NCBI GenBank assembly: GCA_013399875.1
Contig: VXAZ01008272.1
Location: forward strand, 63,825-127,824
Direction: 5' to 3'
From: Gymnorhina tibicen
Lineage: Eukaryota > Chordata > Aves > Passeriformes > Artamidae
DNA length: 64,000 bases
Shown here: positions 25,317-38,463 of the stretch, one piece after another
How positions within the stretch are numbered: position 1 is the stretch's first letter
Layout: every line of letters starts with the position of its first letter
The notes under the pieces: generated by a model
Seen by the model: only the letters and a program-made list of their open reading frames with translations
Databases searched by the model: none
Told to the model about the DNA's origin: nothing
Translations under genes and position numbers: made by a program

Positions 25317-28300
25317 TTAAGTTTCGGTAAAAAAATACCCAAACACTTAAAAAGGAAGTATATTTTAGTACCTTAAATGCACCTTCAGCAAATATCAGCA
25401 GATTTCATGGTGACTGGGTAGAAGAAGAAAATGGTTTCACAGCAGCAGCATAGAAGATACTGCTGATACCAGGCTGCTGTCAGTCTGCCTTTACAATTTA
25501 GGGCATTTGAGTAGACCTAGGAGATAAACTGATAAATCCACAAGGATCTAGTCACGATATTTCACTGTCCTTCACAAAAGCTGAGGACTGTGCACACCGA
25601 GGACCACGGCTAGTAGGGCACTACAGCAGGCACCAGATGCCAGCTGTCACTGAAAAGGTAAGGGAGGGATCCTATGACAAGTGCCAAGTATGGTGAAGTA
25701 GCCCACATCCTATCTCAGCTGCCTCTGGGGATTTCAACCCAGCCAGGGAGAGAAATTTCACAGTTGTTCCCATACTGTGATGAACCACATGCTTGAGGCA
25801 ACATTGAGTGTGCTGCATCTGGGACTGCAGGTGAAGAAAATGAAGTAGAGTGGCTGAAGGAACTTCAGGCCCTTGCAGCTCCCCTCTGAGCAGCTGCTTT
25901 ACCCTCAAGTGGTGGCCTTGCACTGTACCACAGTTTCCAGCCACATCCTATAGCATGGTGGAACACCCGTGAGAAGCTGAGCCTGCTCCCCTCCAGCCTC
26001 CCACTGCTGCAACCCCCGTGGGTGAGGTGAGGTGTGGGCATGCTGCAGGCAGGCTCCAGGAGCCCAGCACCAGGGCGCTGTGGGGGCTGGCTCTTGGCTC
26101 CATGTGCTACCCCACTGGAAAGCCAGCTTGGGCAGCACTGCCTGGCACTGCTGGCACTTCAGGGAAGGAAATCCCAGAACAGCCCTTATGCTCCTGCTCT
26201 ACCTAAAGAGAACATTTTCTTTCTGTTAATTGTAGCTCATGCTGAAAAGACCCCGTTACAGAAGAAGCCACTGGGGGTACTTGATTTGGGGTAGATAAAT
26301 ATTTCAGAACTTACTAGGAAAACATGAATAGAGGGTGAAAGTCCTTTGCTCAATCCTGTTCCTGAAAATAAAGACTTCTTTCACTCTATTGTTAATGTAA
26401 GTATTGAGACAGTTGTCTCTTTCTAGAGTCTGGTTTTCCCAGCCCATAGGGGCCCACAATGGGTCAGTACCCTCCCTTCACCCACCCTCTCTTGCCACCA
26501 GATCTTTGAGGCTGTCATTGGTAAGTGCTTTCATTAAATAAGAAACTATTTGGATTATTTGCCACAATCACGCGCTCAACATTGTTTGTCTAAAAACTAA
26601 AACTGATCCCTTGTCCTAGCTGTCATCCTCTTGCTTGTTAATTGTTTAGCCTGATTGTCATGGGATGTGAATGAATGTTGGGCTTGACTTCAGTGCAGGC
26701 TCTGCAGAACTTTGTAGCCATGAGGAAACACTCCTGCACTGATGGCCAGCCCTCTCTCACACCAGGTACTGCAAACACAGCAAAATCAGTGGGGACACGT
26801 AGATTTCCAGCCTGTCACACACACGGTGTGACTGCTTTGCCTTGAAAAGATAGCTGTAACAAATGAAGTAGTTTTCCTTCACAAGTGTATGCTTTCTGCT
26901 TTAATTTTTTGTGAGCAGTATTTTATATTTTCACATATATCCAGAGGCACATTTTAAAAGTCCCTTGGAAAAATGACACACATACTTTATTTCACATTCA
27001 GTAATTTTATGTCACGCTACACAGAAACTTTGGTACTTTATAGCAACCGTATTTCTCTGGATGCATTTACCATCAGTATTAGTAGGCTATGGAAAGAAGA
27101 GTGAAGAAAGATGGCAGGTGTAAGGCTAAGAGGAACACATTTCAGAAGGTCTTTTTCAGACTACCAGGCAAAGTTGTTATATAAACCCTAATCTTCAAGC
27201 TAAAAAATCCAGCATGAAAAAATTTCTCTCCAACATCCCCCAGATAGCCCATTGAGGCAATTACTGTCTTTATCCTTATGGTCAGAGAGCTTTGATAAAG
27301 GGCAGCAGATTATTTTAGATCTGTCTACTCTGTCCTATCCAACAGCTCATAAAAAGTAAAGTTTCCTTTGAAAGCTCTTGCACTTCTTAGCTCTTGGGCA
27401 GCTTTAGGAGGCAATATAACAAAAAGGGCTAGGAGCACCTGTACTATTTCAGCAGTGCTCCAGCCAGGGTTTTGGATAAGCTGTTTAACTCACAACAAGA
27501 AACATGCCCTAAACCAAGCCAAAGCCGCTAGGCTTAACTTGATTCTAACCGTAAACTGATTTCACAACCACACATCTTCCAGCCCGGGTGGCAGCACAGG
27601 TTTCCTGCTGCAGCTGGAGCCCAGCAGCAGTGCCAGAGGGAGCTGAAGCAGGCAGGCCTGTTGCATTCACACAGCAGCTGATTTATTATCTGCTGGGCAC
27701 ACATGGATGAATTCCACTGCAAATAATAGACACCGCTGGCACAATGAGGGAAAATAGACTCCCAAAACTGCTGCTGACATTTGCTTGCCTACTGATCACT
27801 GTATCCCACGTGCCTCTGCTGGTCTCCATCATACCCTTCTTAAGCACTTTGCACTCATTATGAGCTTGATTCTCCACTGCCTCTCACCTTGTGCAGTCAT
27901 TTGCACCTGTGTAAGTGAGTGCAAAGTGAGTTTACATCTACTTTGCACAGGTGTAAATGGTTACACATCCCTGGAAGCTACGACTCTGTATTGGAACTGC
28001 TCTGGCCAGAAGTAGCATCTCCGTTAACCGTGAAGAGTCTGTCAAGGGCAGGTAATACAGTTGCTCAGTAGGGGAGAATAATGGATATGCCATGCAGAGA
28101 GTGTCCTTTTGTTTTTGCATGAACTTGCCACATCTTACAGCACACAACCATCATTCTCAGAGGCACAAAGGTAATATGTAAGTTTGTATTTGATTTTTTT
28201 AAAGCAACTCTGACACTTGGTGTTTTGTTACAGGGGAAGGGAGGTGAAGCTGGAAATAAAGGAGCTTATTGAAAGGATTTCAGTGGCTTGAAAGAATTTC

Positions 28301-31300
28301 TAGATAACACAGTTACTCTCAGCACACAGATGCACATCACCTAATTTTGGAAAAGGACAGGTTTCTGCCTTGCCTCAGTGCTACAGAAAACAGGGCTTGG
28401 CTGTTCTTTTTGATGGGAAAAGAAGTGAGTGGTAGTTCTATCAGCAACCAGTTCATTTTATAACAGAGATTGATTGGTTTGAGGGAATTTGACATTGAGT
28501 TATATACCTGAAGAGGGTTTTTAAAGAGAATGTTATCTATAAGTCTGCTGAATACTTCACGCAAAGTTCATATATGAACTTTAATGATACTGTGAAAATG
28601 TTTAAGAAAAAAATAGGATGATTCCCTTTTAACCTGAGTGGTTGCAACTCACAGTCCTGCAGGTGGGATCTGTTAGGAAGAGAAATTGCTCACTAAATAA
28701 TATGGGGTTTACACTAGCCTCTTTATTCATAGTGATCACTCAAAATTTTTTCTCCTCAACACAGGAGGAATTAAACAGCAAGTGGTCAGCATTCTGTTCA
28801 TAGTTCCTTTCCCATTTTGCAGGACACTTGGCCAAAAAATTTCTCTTTTTTGAGCTTTTCACCTAGCTTTTTGGGTCAAGATATCTCTTTTCTTGTTATG
28901 CTATATGCTGTCCCTACTAACACCCAAGTTCCACAAAATAAGACCAAGAGAGACTTGTCTTTCCACAGATGCCTGTGTAGCATTTTCCATGGTTCATGTG
29001 GAGGCTGTTGAGGTTGAGTTCCACAGAAACCTGTTGGAAGACAGCAGCTACATTTAATCCATTAAAAGCACCTTTGAATCATTCTCACCAGTGTCATGAG
29101 TCTGTAATAGTGGTAGTCTAAAGAGTATGTTCTAGACAAACAGAAAAATTGCATCTATCACAATCATATTTGAAGCAGTTATAGTTAAATAACAAATTAT
29201 TACATAACTATGCAATGCCCTCTTGTCAGGCTATTTTCATTGTTATTCCATAGTTATTTTATTCCCATCTAATCAGTCTTAAAAATATACAGCTAAAACT
29301 TTTAAGCCAAGGTGTACTTCAGTAATACAATAAATCAACTCAGAGACCTGAAACTTTTGCTGCAATCAGGACACTTTCAAATCCTTTATGTTGCTGTAGT
29401 AATACTGTCTCTAAACTAGAAGTTCAGTATCTCTTAACATCTGTTTCCTATATGAAAAGCATTTTAAAATCCAGAAAACAAACTGTGAGTGGTCACAAGA
29501 GTCTTAGTAACTCCACAAATACTAAATTATGTTCTGGTGACCATTGCAATTGTTTTCTGCCACAAGCTCACCCAAACTAGCTGAAGTTGTGCAATAGCTG
29601 CAAACTTAGAAATAAGGTTCTCGTTAGGAACCAAAGTCCTCCCTGATCCTGCACATCCGGGAGGAGTGGCTGTGTCAGGACCTCTCCACTGTCACTCTGT
29701 CAGCAGAAACTTGTCCTTCACTCCCCATCTGCCCAAAGGAAACTGCTCTTTCATTAGGAAATACTCCCTTTCTTTGGAGTTTTATTGCAGCCTGATAGGC
29801 TTAAGCTTGTCTCAGACATCTGCACACCCCCTAGGTAGAGACCATGGGTTTTGATGTGTGCAGCAGAACTGCCCTACCGAGGAGCCAGGGGAGGCAGCTC
29901 CCTTAGGGCACCTCACCACAGGATGGATGTGCCAGTGCCGTGTTGAGGTGCTTAAAAGTAGTTTGACTGTGTTTCTGCAGGGCTGTGCTCAAGGTATAAC
30001 CCCTTGCCCTGTGGCAGTGGGGAAGAAGCCACATTCAGTGGCCACTGAGAGATTCATTCTGCCACTGTGTAACAGATCTTTCTGCTGAGGTCCACAGCTG
30101 TTTGTCAGATCCAGAGTGGAAAACTAGGCTGCAGTGGTCCTTGCAGACTTGAACAGGATGTGGAGCTGCCCTCCTTCCTCTGTACAACCAGTGATACCCA
30201 AGGTGACATCAGAGCTCAGTCTCACCTTCCTGAAATTCCCAGCTGCCCAGAATATCGCCTGTACTTGGCTTCAGTTAAGCAGTGCAGTGGCTGCTCTGTG
30301 GCCACCTTTCTGTATTACGGTCCTGTGCTGCTTTGGCACAAAAGAGGGAGGACAACTCTGGAAGCCTCAGCAGCAGAGGTTTGTAGGCCATCCTCAGCAC
30401 TGAACATCAAGCTCCCTGCATTTTTCTTCACTCTTCTTTCCCTGCTAGTTTTCATCTGTGTATTTGTTATATCTGTTTACTTTATCGCGCCTTCTGGCAC
30501 ATATTCCTCTTTTTTCCTCTTTTATTTGCTCATCATCAGAAATATCTAGCACACAAGAGGGGAACAGATTCCTGCTTCCCATATACCAACACTTGAGCAG
30601 CTAAAATCCCTTTGTGATCCTAGTCTCAAAACCAGTTTCAGCCTCTGGGAAGTGATTTCTTTGTCTGAAAAGCCCCCATGGCATGTCACTTTTAATGGTG
30701 CCGTTTCCTGCTCTGTGCAAAACAGTTGTCTACACATCATTTTACTCACCTGTGATCCATATTTTAAAAGAATTTTCACAGGCAGGTTTTGTAAGACATG
30801 GTTTCCTGGCACATACTCAGCTATTAGGCATAATGAAATCCAAACTGTTTATTAGCTCATCCACTATCTTGATTATCCATAAATAAAGCTCAAATTCCAG
30901 ACGTCCAATTTTCAAACCCAACTTTCCCAACTGTTGGACAAATGCATGTTTCTCTGTCACTGTCTCCATTTGAGACCAATTAGTTGGCTCACTTTTGGAC
31001 AGTCTACCCCTTGCTGTTTTTAGCATGTCTGCTCTATTAATGGTTATCCTTGAGGCAGTGTCCACTTTTTCCATGCATTTCACAGATACCCGCAGATGAT
31101 TTGTAACCAGCCTCCTCCTTCTGTTCTTCAACTGTGAGGATCTAAACAAAAACCTGGGGCCTCAATTTGTATCTCTGGGATTCAGCAGCATAATGTGGTG
31201 TCCTTGCAATCCTCAGACTGGGAAAGAGGCTTTTTACTAGGCTCTTATGATGTTTTGTTCTGGCCCAGATTCCAATTATAACAAGCTGACATTTTATAGC

Positions 31301-34231
31301 AAACTTTTTCACTGTACCAGCACTTAACTGCTTTCTTTAGTTTTTGCATTATTGCCAGCTTCTCTTGTTTTACAAACCAAATCTATCACTATTTTTAATT
31401 GTTCCAAAATGCCACAGACCAGACTAGAGTCACCTTTTCCATTTAACATATCTGTGCTTATGGAGTTCATGGCAATTAATGTCCATCTTGCTAGCAGCTG
31501 CTTCCTTTCCTGATTGGCTGCTGCAGAGAAAAACTCAAATGATGGGGCAAATTCCTGAAGCCCTTGGGGTATCTGATTTCCTTTCACTGATCTGGCCCTG
31601 CAAGCTGAAGTCCAGCTAAATGTGTATAAGTTGTTCCACTGCCCGTTTATCCTGGGAGTCCTTGTTTGCACCAGACTATGCCAAGAACAGGTCTTGTCTG
31701 GTCCTCAGCCAGGCCAGAGTATTCAGCTTTCCCCTTGCTGCTAATTTTCTGATCTGGCTCTCTCTGCCTCATGGCTGCCTGTGCACCACATCTCAACAGC
31801 TCCTGCAAACTTGGAGCGCTCGGTTGTCTGTCGTGGGCTGCTCTGTAGCACGGACAGGGCTGGCGTGCACAGGCTGCCTGCTGGAAACCTCTCCTATTCC
31901 TCCTCCTGGCCACTCGCTTTGGTGAGACACTGAGCAGAGCCAAGAAGCCTGTCAAGGAGTTTTCTCTCAAAGAAATCAAGTTTTGCATTATTTGAACTGG
32001 ACAATCTCTCCTCTCCCTGACTGGCCTCTGAGGGTTACAAATGAAGTAGAAAATAGTTTTACTGAGGCCATTTGGCTAACCCGCTTGTGCAGCCAGGTGG
32101 CTGAGTGAGGTCTGCTCTGACCTCTGCCCCTTTCATTGCTTTCTCAACACACTTCTTGAGATCTGTCATTCCTTGCTGCTGCTCATGTCTGTTAGCAGGT
32201 TTTGGGTTGTCAGGACACCTTTGAGTCTCCTGGCTCCATGGAAATCCTTCTCATTCAGAGCAGACAGGTCTCTGCTTCCAACTACGGGGCTTCCCAGTCT
32301 GCCTAGACACTGTGCAGCATGTGCAGATGTTGCTTCAAAAACAGTTCCATCTCTGTAACCCACAAGTTATCTCTACACCATTATCAAGAGACTTATTGAT
32401 GATTTTTCCTTCTTTATTTGATGCTTTCTCCTTTAATGATGCCTCATGCTGCTGGCTCTAGGCGAAGGGAGACCTTTTTCCTGGGGGAGTTGAATGAGTT
32501 CAAATGTACTGAGGCTTGTCCCAGCCCTTTTCCAGCACCACACTGGAAACACAGGTAACATTTACAGACACACTGACAGCAGAGATGGAGGTGATGATAG
32601 AGTCAGGCTTCTTTTATTATGGTCCCCTGTCTACAAGGAATGTGCAGTGACCTCAGACACAGGAGGAATTAGGAGCTGTTTTTTTCAGGTTACAATTGCC
32701 TTTTAATCAGCTTAGTCAAAATTTCTCTCCTCCCCTACCCTGCCTCTGTTCTTGGAGCCATAATCCTGATGTTTGTTTAGGTCAAGTCGTTGGCTTCTCT
32801 GATCTGCTCTGCCTTCTTTCCATAAACACACAAACCCAATAACCAGTGAGATATGAGACACCAGTAAGTAGAGGTAATTTCTTCATATTATTTTTGCAGG
32901 AATGCACATGTCTGCGTGGAGGCTGCTTTGCTTTTTCTAGTTACACAAAACATCTTGCAGGCTTTTGTCTCCTGTATTTATCCCAAAGTCATGGTGGCTC
33001 TTACAGGCCTCCTCGACTCCTCTGAGGACAATCTCAGTGCTCATCTGACTGCGCAATTGGCAGCGGTTAAAGAAAGGTGTCGTTGTGGTTTTGTATGTTA
33101 CAGCCATTTAGCTCAGTGTTGCTAATTTGCTTTAGCACTAATTAAAACCTCACAAGATTAGTACACAGTCAGGCATCTTCATGGTGGCCTTAGGGTGGTT
33201 AGTTTGATGTCTGCAGACAAATTGCTGCCCTAGCTGAGAACTGTCTTGGGACCATTAACAGAAAGACACAGGGATGTGTAGGTCTTGGAGAAGGAGTACC
33301 CTCCTCCACCTGTCTGAGATGGATTAGCACATCACCATCCAAAAGGCAGCTCAGAGGCTTCTTGTGCCTGCTGTGGGCAGCAAATGGAACCTTCAGTACT
33401 TCTGGAGTACTTCTGCCAATGGTAAATTCAATCATTAGGTAAAACGTACTCATTGGAGACCTGTTCAAGTGTGATGCAAAGTAGCATGGGTGGGAAAGAG
33501 AGGTAGAGAACCAAAGAGTGGCTGGATCAAAGCTCTGGCTTTGTAATTCAAATGGAATGAGCTCAAGTCCTTTGAAACTTGTCCATTTGAAAACATTTCT
33601 GCTAACTTTTTTTCCTCACATCAATTTGCTTATGGATTAATTTTCATAAGCTTTCCATAGGGGGAAAATTGATAATGTGACCCAAAATATTTCTTTTCCA
33701 AAAATGTCCAAGTTACAGTGGAAAAAAACAGTTCAGCCACATAAAGATGTGATAGTTATAAAAGCAATGTGAGGGACTTGCACAGCTCTCCACCTGCAGC
33801 AGCTAATTAAGAAGGAGAGGCTGAAGCCAGGTCTTTCCCCTTGCTCAGAAAGGACTGCTTCCTGTCCTCCGGCACGGCAAGATTTGGGGTTTGCTTCTGT
33901 GATTATCCACTGCCTCCAGCGGACAGTCAGCATGGGGCAGACTTAAAAGCCCTTTCCCAACAATGATTGCGCTTTCCTGGAGGCAGTAAATAATTGCAGA
34001 ATTAAGTCCTGATTCTGTTTTTCTCAGAGGGTTGCAGCTAGGTGAGTGATCAAAGCAGCAGAATCTTAGGAAAGGGTTAGGAATTTTACAGTCAAATAAA
34101 CTGTATAAAGAATCCACACCAGTGCTTCCATGTTAGGTCTTCTTTGTGGAGGGACAAAGATGGAGGAACTTGTCCTTGGCCATGCCTCTCTTGTGGTTCA
34201 TTTCTTCCATCACAACTGCACTGCCCAGAGT
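25317..34231. other. Gene-poor stretch with unexplained open frames
   Basis: No gene is established. A splice-flanked open segment at 26427-26520 (plus) and a series of protein-like minus-strand frames between about 30546 and 32363 are described among the findings. A near-palindromic pair built on TTGCACCTGTGTAA and TTGCACAGGTGTAAA at about 27899-27957 may be the remnant of an old interspersed repeat. Nothing else is recognised. Confidence 0.4.
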
Positions 34232-34500
34232 ATCAGAGAATCATAGAATTGTTTGGGTTGGAAAGGCCCCTAAGTTCATCTAGCTCTGACCCCCCTGCCA
34301 CAGGCAGGGAACCTTCCACTAGACCAGGTTACTCAGAGCCCCATCCAACCTGACCTTGAACACTTCCAGGAGTGGGGCATCCACATCTTTCCTGTGCAAC
34401 CTGTTCAGTGCCTCAGCTCCCTCACAGTGAAGCATTTCTTCTAAATATGTAAACTTACCCTCCTGTGTTGCCCTCTTTAACCTTCCACTTACTGTACCTC
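34232..34500 (-). mobile_element. CR1 LINE 3' end, inverted
   Basis: The plus strand begins at the CR1 terminus (AATCATAGAATTGTTTGGGT) and then runs through the reversed CR1 3' UTR and end of the coding region. The minus strand shows the CR1 phrases 'gggatgtggatgccccactcctgga', 'gttcaaggtcaggttggatggggctctgag' and 'aacctggtctagtggaaggt' in that order. Similarity fades by about 34500. It is a severely 5'-truncated non-coding copy. Confidence 0.93.
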
Positions 34501-36977
34501 TGTAGGCACATGCTGGTGCCTCGTGTTTGATTCCCACAGGTCTTTAAGATCAAAGCTAAAGCAGGTCTGCATGTCTTTCCCCTTCTCTCTCTGTGCAACA
34601 TACCTCAAGCTATAACCTAAAGAAAGTCTGTGTACAACCATGCACAATGATCTATCCCAACTCATTTCTCTGCCAGGGTGACCTGAAATGGCTGAAATGA
34701 AAGTACTTTATAGCTCTGAACACCAAAATTTGAGGAAGGTTTGCTACTCCCAGGAGGAAGGGTGTCTGCTCCTTCTTGCCCTGCCCTCAGTGTTGATATC
34801 CCTTGCTTCTGCAGACAGCAGTGCTCAGAGGGCTCTTTTCTTTGTTGGATAGAGCTGGGTGGTACTGGTGATTTGCTGCCACTGGGGGATGGACATGTCC
34901 CATCCAAGGGACAGCACAGGTCCGGGCAGAGCAGCCAGTTTACAGCTGTGATCACAGAGGTGCTGGAAACAGCCTGCTGCTGCTGTGCTGTACCTGTCAT
35001 GCACCTCTAAGGGCAGGGGTTCACCTGGTGACTGTCACCTAAGTGGGGGTTTCTGATGGTAGGTGTCCACAGGTGTCTGAGGTACAGGGGAGGTGTAGGC
35101 AGTTTAGCAAGAGAATTGTGCTGTAGAGAGGCAGAATCTCTCTGCATCCTTGCCTGGCAATTCTGGTGAGATCACTGTCATGTCAATGCAGTTTAGCTGC
35201 CTGGTTCACATGGAAAGCTGCATCTTGACTCACAGATCTGAAGTCTTGAACTGAATCACATCTGCAGGGTTCATCAGAATCTGCTCTCAGAAGGAGATGC
35301 TCATCCATCTTTGAGCTGCCTCAAGGACCCAGAAGCCATTCCCAAGAGTGCTGTGAAAGCTAGACTGCTATCTGCAGTTTGCAGTCAGCCTGCCTTCATA
35401 GCTTGGGTTTGGGATATTTTTAGTCCTATCTTCTTCTGGGCAGGTTCCTAGGAAAATCCTGATGGAGCATGCTTGGTTGGTGATCCAAGCACTCAGTAAA
35501 TACCCTGTAAAACTGGTTTGAAGTGTTCCTGTGGGTAAGCAATACGGGAAGGCATCCGATCTGGGCTGACTCTTCCATTCAGGCTGCTCTACATGGCAGA
35601 CTAGTGCAACTAAACCAAAATCTGAGTTCATTTCCCGCCTGAATCAAGACATTCATTTGAACGTGGCCTTCCCGACTATCCCCTGCAGGCCTTAAACATT
35701 AGCATTCATCACTACCTTTGTCCTCATCCCAGTGACATTCAGCTGCCTTTAGACAGAGTCTGAAGAGAAAGATGCTACACGGTAGGCTGAGATATTAGGC
35801 TGAGCTTAAGTGATGTCCCACGGAGACAGCTTCAGCAGCTGGTCCTGGGGCTAAGTGTCAGGTCTGTTGCCAACATCTTTCTGGCAGCAGGAGAAAGCAC
35901 AGTGACAGCTTCCTCCTTCCTGTCTTGGGGTTGAACCTCAAGTTCACCACATGCCCTTGAACTTAGACAGAGAACATATTTCTTGAAAGCTCCAACTGAG
36001 CTGCCACAGCTGTGCATGAAAGAGTTGTCCTTGCTGGTTACTGTGGTTCCAGCCTGCAGCACTAGTGTAAGTTTGTTCCTCACTGTCTGCAGGCGCTGTC
36101 CCAGTGCCTCCCAGTGCCTTGCACAAAACCAGGCATGACCTCTGCCCAAAGGAATTCCACCAGGCAGCGAGATGTCTAGCTGCTAGAAAATCACCTGCAA
36201 TTATTCACACCCTCAAAATTGCAGGAGCAAAATGAGAGCCTGCTTTTCAAAATCAGGTCCATTATATGTCTGCAAAGTATATAATCTCCACATAATTCAT
36301 CAACACCATTAATCTAAACTCCTAGGTACTGAGCTCAATAGAGCATGTGTTTTCCATGTGTGTGTAATATCAAACAAACCTGTGTTTAACTTGTCAGAAT
36401 ATAATCAACTTCCATTAATTACTTCAGTATGAAGTCTCCAGTACCTATGGTTCTTCATATAATCACTCAAAAAGCTTTTATTGGGGAGCTAAACAGCTCA
36501 ATAACACTAATTAATTGTGTTTCTTGGACAACTGAGATTGTATAAGTGGAAAGGTGGTTTTGGTACATTTCCCACTACATTGATTTTCACATTTCTGGAA
36601 CGCATTTCCCCATAATAGTCATTAGAGCACAGAGAGAAGAGTTGGAAAGGTGCGGTAGAAGCACGGCATTCCTAAAATATGATTTGAGATTTGTACTGGA
36701 TCTGCGCTGTTTGCCAGAAATTCAAACTCTGGCAAATAACTTAGCCTTTCTAGGCTGTTTGCCCAATAGGCTGAGTGAAAAAAGCAGCAAACCTAAAAAT
36801 CTGCCAGTATTTATGTACCAGCATGTGATTAAATTGTTTTATTGCAGAGTAAAAGTGACACAAGAAAAAGAGGAGGAGGATAGAAAGTCTGCAAGTCCAA
36901 GGGAAAAACATGAAGCATTTGAATATTAGTGTTAAAGAATTCTGAGACTTTAATTACCCCAAAATTCACAAGCTCAA
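34501..36977. other. Gene-free stretch, partly CNE-like
   Basis: No coding gene recognised. The AT-rich part at about 36180-36545 is dense in TAAT/ATTA words and looks like conserved non-coding sequence, but this cannot be shown without alignment. A 127-codon plus-strand frame follows at 36546-36929, ending in a charged tail, with no family resemblance. Confidence 0.4.
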
Positions 36978-37022
36978 CAAAACAAAAAAAAAAAAAACAG
37001 AAAAAAAAAAAGGGGAAAAAAA
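36978..37022. repeat. A-rich simple sequence
   Basis: Two A runs with C, G and GGGG interruptions. There is no clear retroelement or retrocopy upstream. Confidence 0.9.
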
Positions 37023-37896
37023 AGCCCAGTTGCTCTCCTGGGGTTTTCAGGGCTTTACTTCTACACATATTTTTCTAATCCCACATAGAGAAACAAAGAA
37101 TGTGTTTTTCCCACCTGAGAAGTGTTGTTTAGTGATTCATGAAGCTTTCTCCCTTGTCTGAAGCAGACATTTCTCAGTTACACACCCCAGGGCTGTGCTG
37201 CTGCAGAGCGGAAGAGAACTGGCTGGGAGGGGGATTGCCAGTGGGGAGGGCGTGAGGCCAGGGGAGCATTTCAGATCAGCAGGATATTACTTGGTGTCGT
37301 GTGTGTATGTATTTATATATAAGGAGTAAATGAATTGTTGCTCTCAATGGCAGGGAAAAGTAAATAAAAAGCCTCTCTCAGCAGGATTGTGAATGCTGGC
37401 TGTGGGTTTGGATTCATGTTTCATGGCTCCATTCACAACTGGGTTTTATGTTTTCAGGCTCTCTCTGCAGCTCCAGTGTTATCTCAAAAGCACCATCTTT
37501 TTGTCTACCCAAATAGCAGCACTCAAAATGCAAATCTACTTATCCAGCAGTTCCAGTATCAGTTCATAGCTTTTTGCCTTAGAAGTGTTGTCTCCCCCCA
37601 GCATGACAAAATACAGATTCCACTCAGTGGAAATGGGTGGCACAGCCAGTGCCTTTGTAAATCAAGATCAAAATGTGCTTAAACCCTACAAGATTATTCT
37701 TATTCAGTAGCTGCTTCTTCTTTAGCAGTAAACATTGTCAAAAAGAAGCTATAATTTAGTCCTGTGCCTATTGAACCAGGCCCTGTACAAGTCAACTCAT
37801 CCCTGAAAAAATTCATGTTCTAGGTGGCAAGGATGCATTGGGAAGTGCAAGGAGGGAAGGCGAAAAGTTGCAGACAAAGGTATTGTGATGTTGTAG
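37023..37896. other. Gene-free stretch before LTR copy B
   Basis: No exon or repeat recognised. The last bases (ttgtag, 37891-37896) are probably the left target-site duplication of the LTR. Confidence 0.5.
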
Positions 37897-38463
37897 TGTG
37901 GGAGCCAGTGAATATCCCAATCAGGGAATTAGAGAGTCCCCTAAAGGGACACACCCCGAGACAACTCCCCAGGTTAAGGTGACTAAAAAGGCCTCTCCCA
38001 GAGTGCCCTGTTCTGTTATGGAAATATATCCCACTTCTGCTTCCCCAGTTGGCCTTCCTGCCCCCTTTTATCTTATCTGCTCTTTCATCAGAAAATTCTC
38101 CCGTCCCCACTCTCCCAGTGGACCTTGTTCCCTGCCACTCCCTCAGACTTTCCCATTGGCTCCTGTACCCTAGTCCTGCCTCTGTACCGCCCCTGTCCCT
38201 GATGCTTTCCCCACCCCCATATATAATCTGGGACCCTCCATCTCTTGATGTCTTTTGTCCCTGGTGTTCCTCGTGCACGGGTCTCAAATAAACCTGTGCC
38301 ATGGAATTCCACACAAGGACCCTTCCTGCCTCTTTGCCGTCAACCTGTCAAGAAGCTATGCGGTGTGTGTGTGTGTGTGAATGCAGTGGCTGCTGAGCAG
38401 CTTTCTGCTAGAGTCGGTTTGGGAGGTCATAGCACCACACCAGAACACCCCCTGGATCCAACA
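37897..38463 (+). mobile_element. Solo LTR of an endogenous retrovirus (copy B)
   Basis: A plus-strand LTR of about 567 bp, from TGTGGGAGCC to CCAACA. The U3 part contains the blocks 'ttctgcttccccagttggcc', 'gaaaattctcc' and 'ccactccctcagactttccc' shared with copy A. A TATATAA box lies at 38220-38226 and AATAAA at 38287-38292, followed by a GT run at 38363-38379 in R/U5. Flanks tgtag (37892-37896) and tttag (38465-38469) differ at one base and fit an aged target-site duplication. No internal retroviral sequence adjoins it. It is shorter than copy A mainly between TATA and the poly-A signal and in U5, so the two belong to one family but not to one recent insertion event. Confidence 0.87.
38363..38379. 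repeat. (GT)n microsatellite inside LTR copy B
   Basis: Uninterrupted GT run in the R/U5 part of the LTR, equivalent in place to the CA run of inverted copy A. Confidence 0.9.

Noticed and set aside
36546..36929. 127-codon plus-strand frame ending in a charged tail
   Set aside because: No family resemblance, no acceptor or donor that makes sense, and it adjoins A-rich simple sequence.
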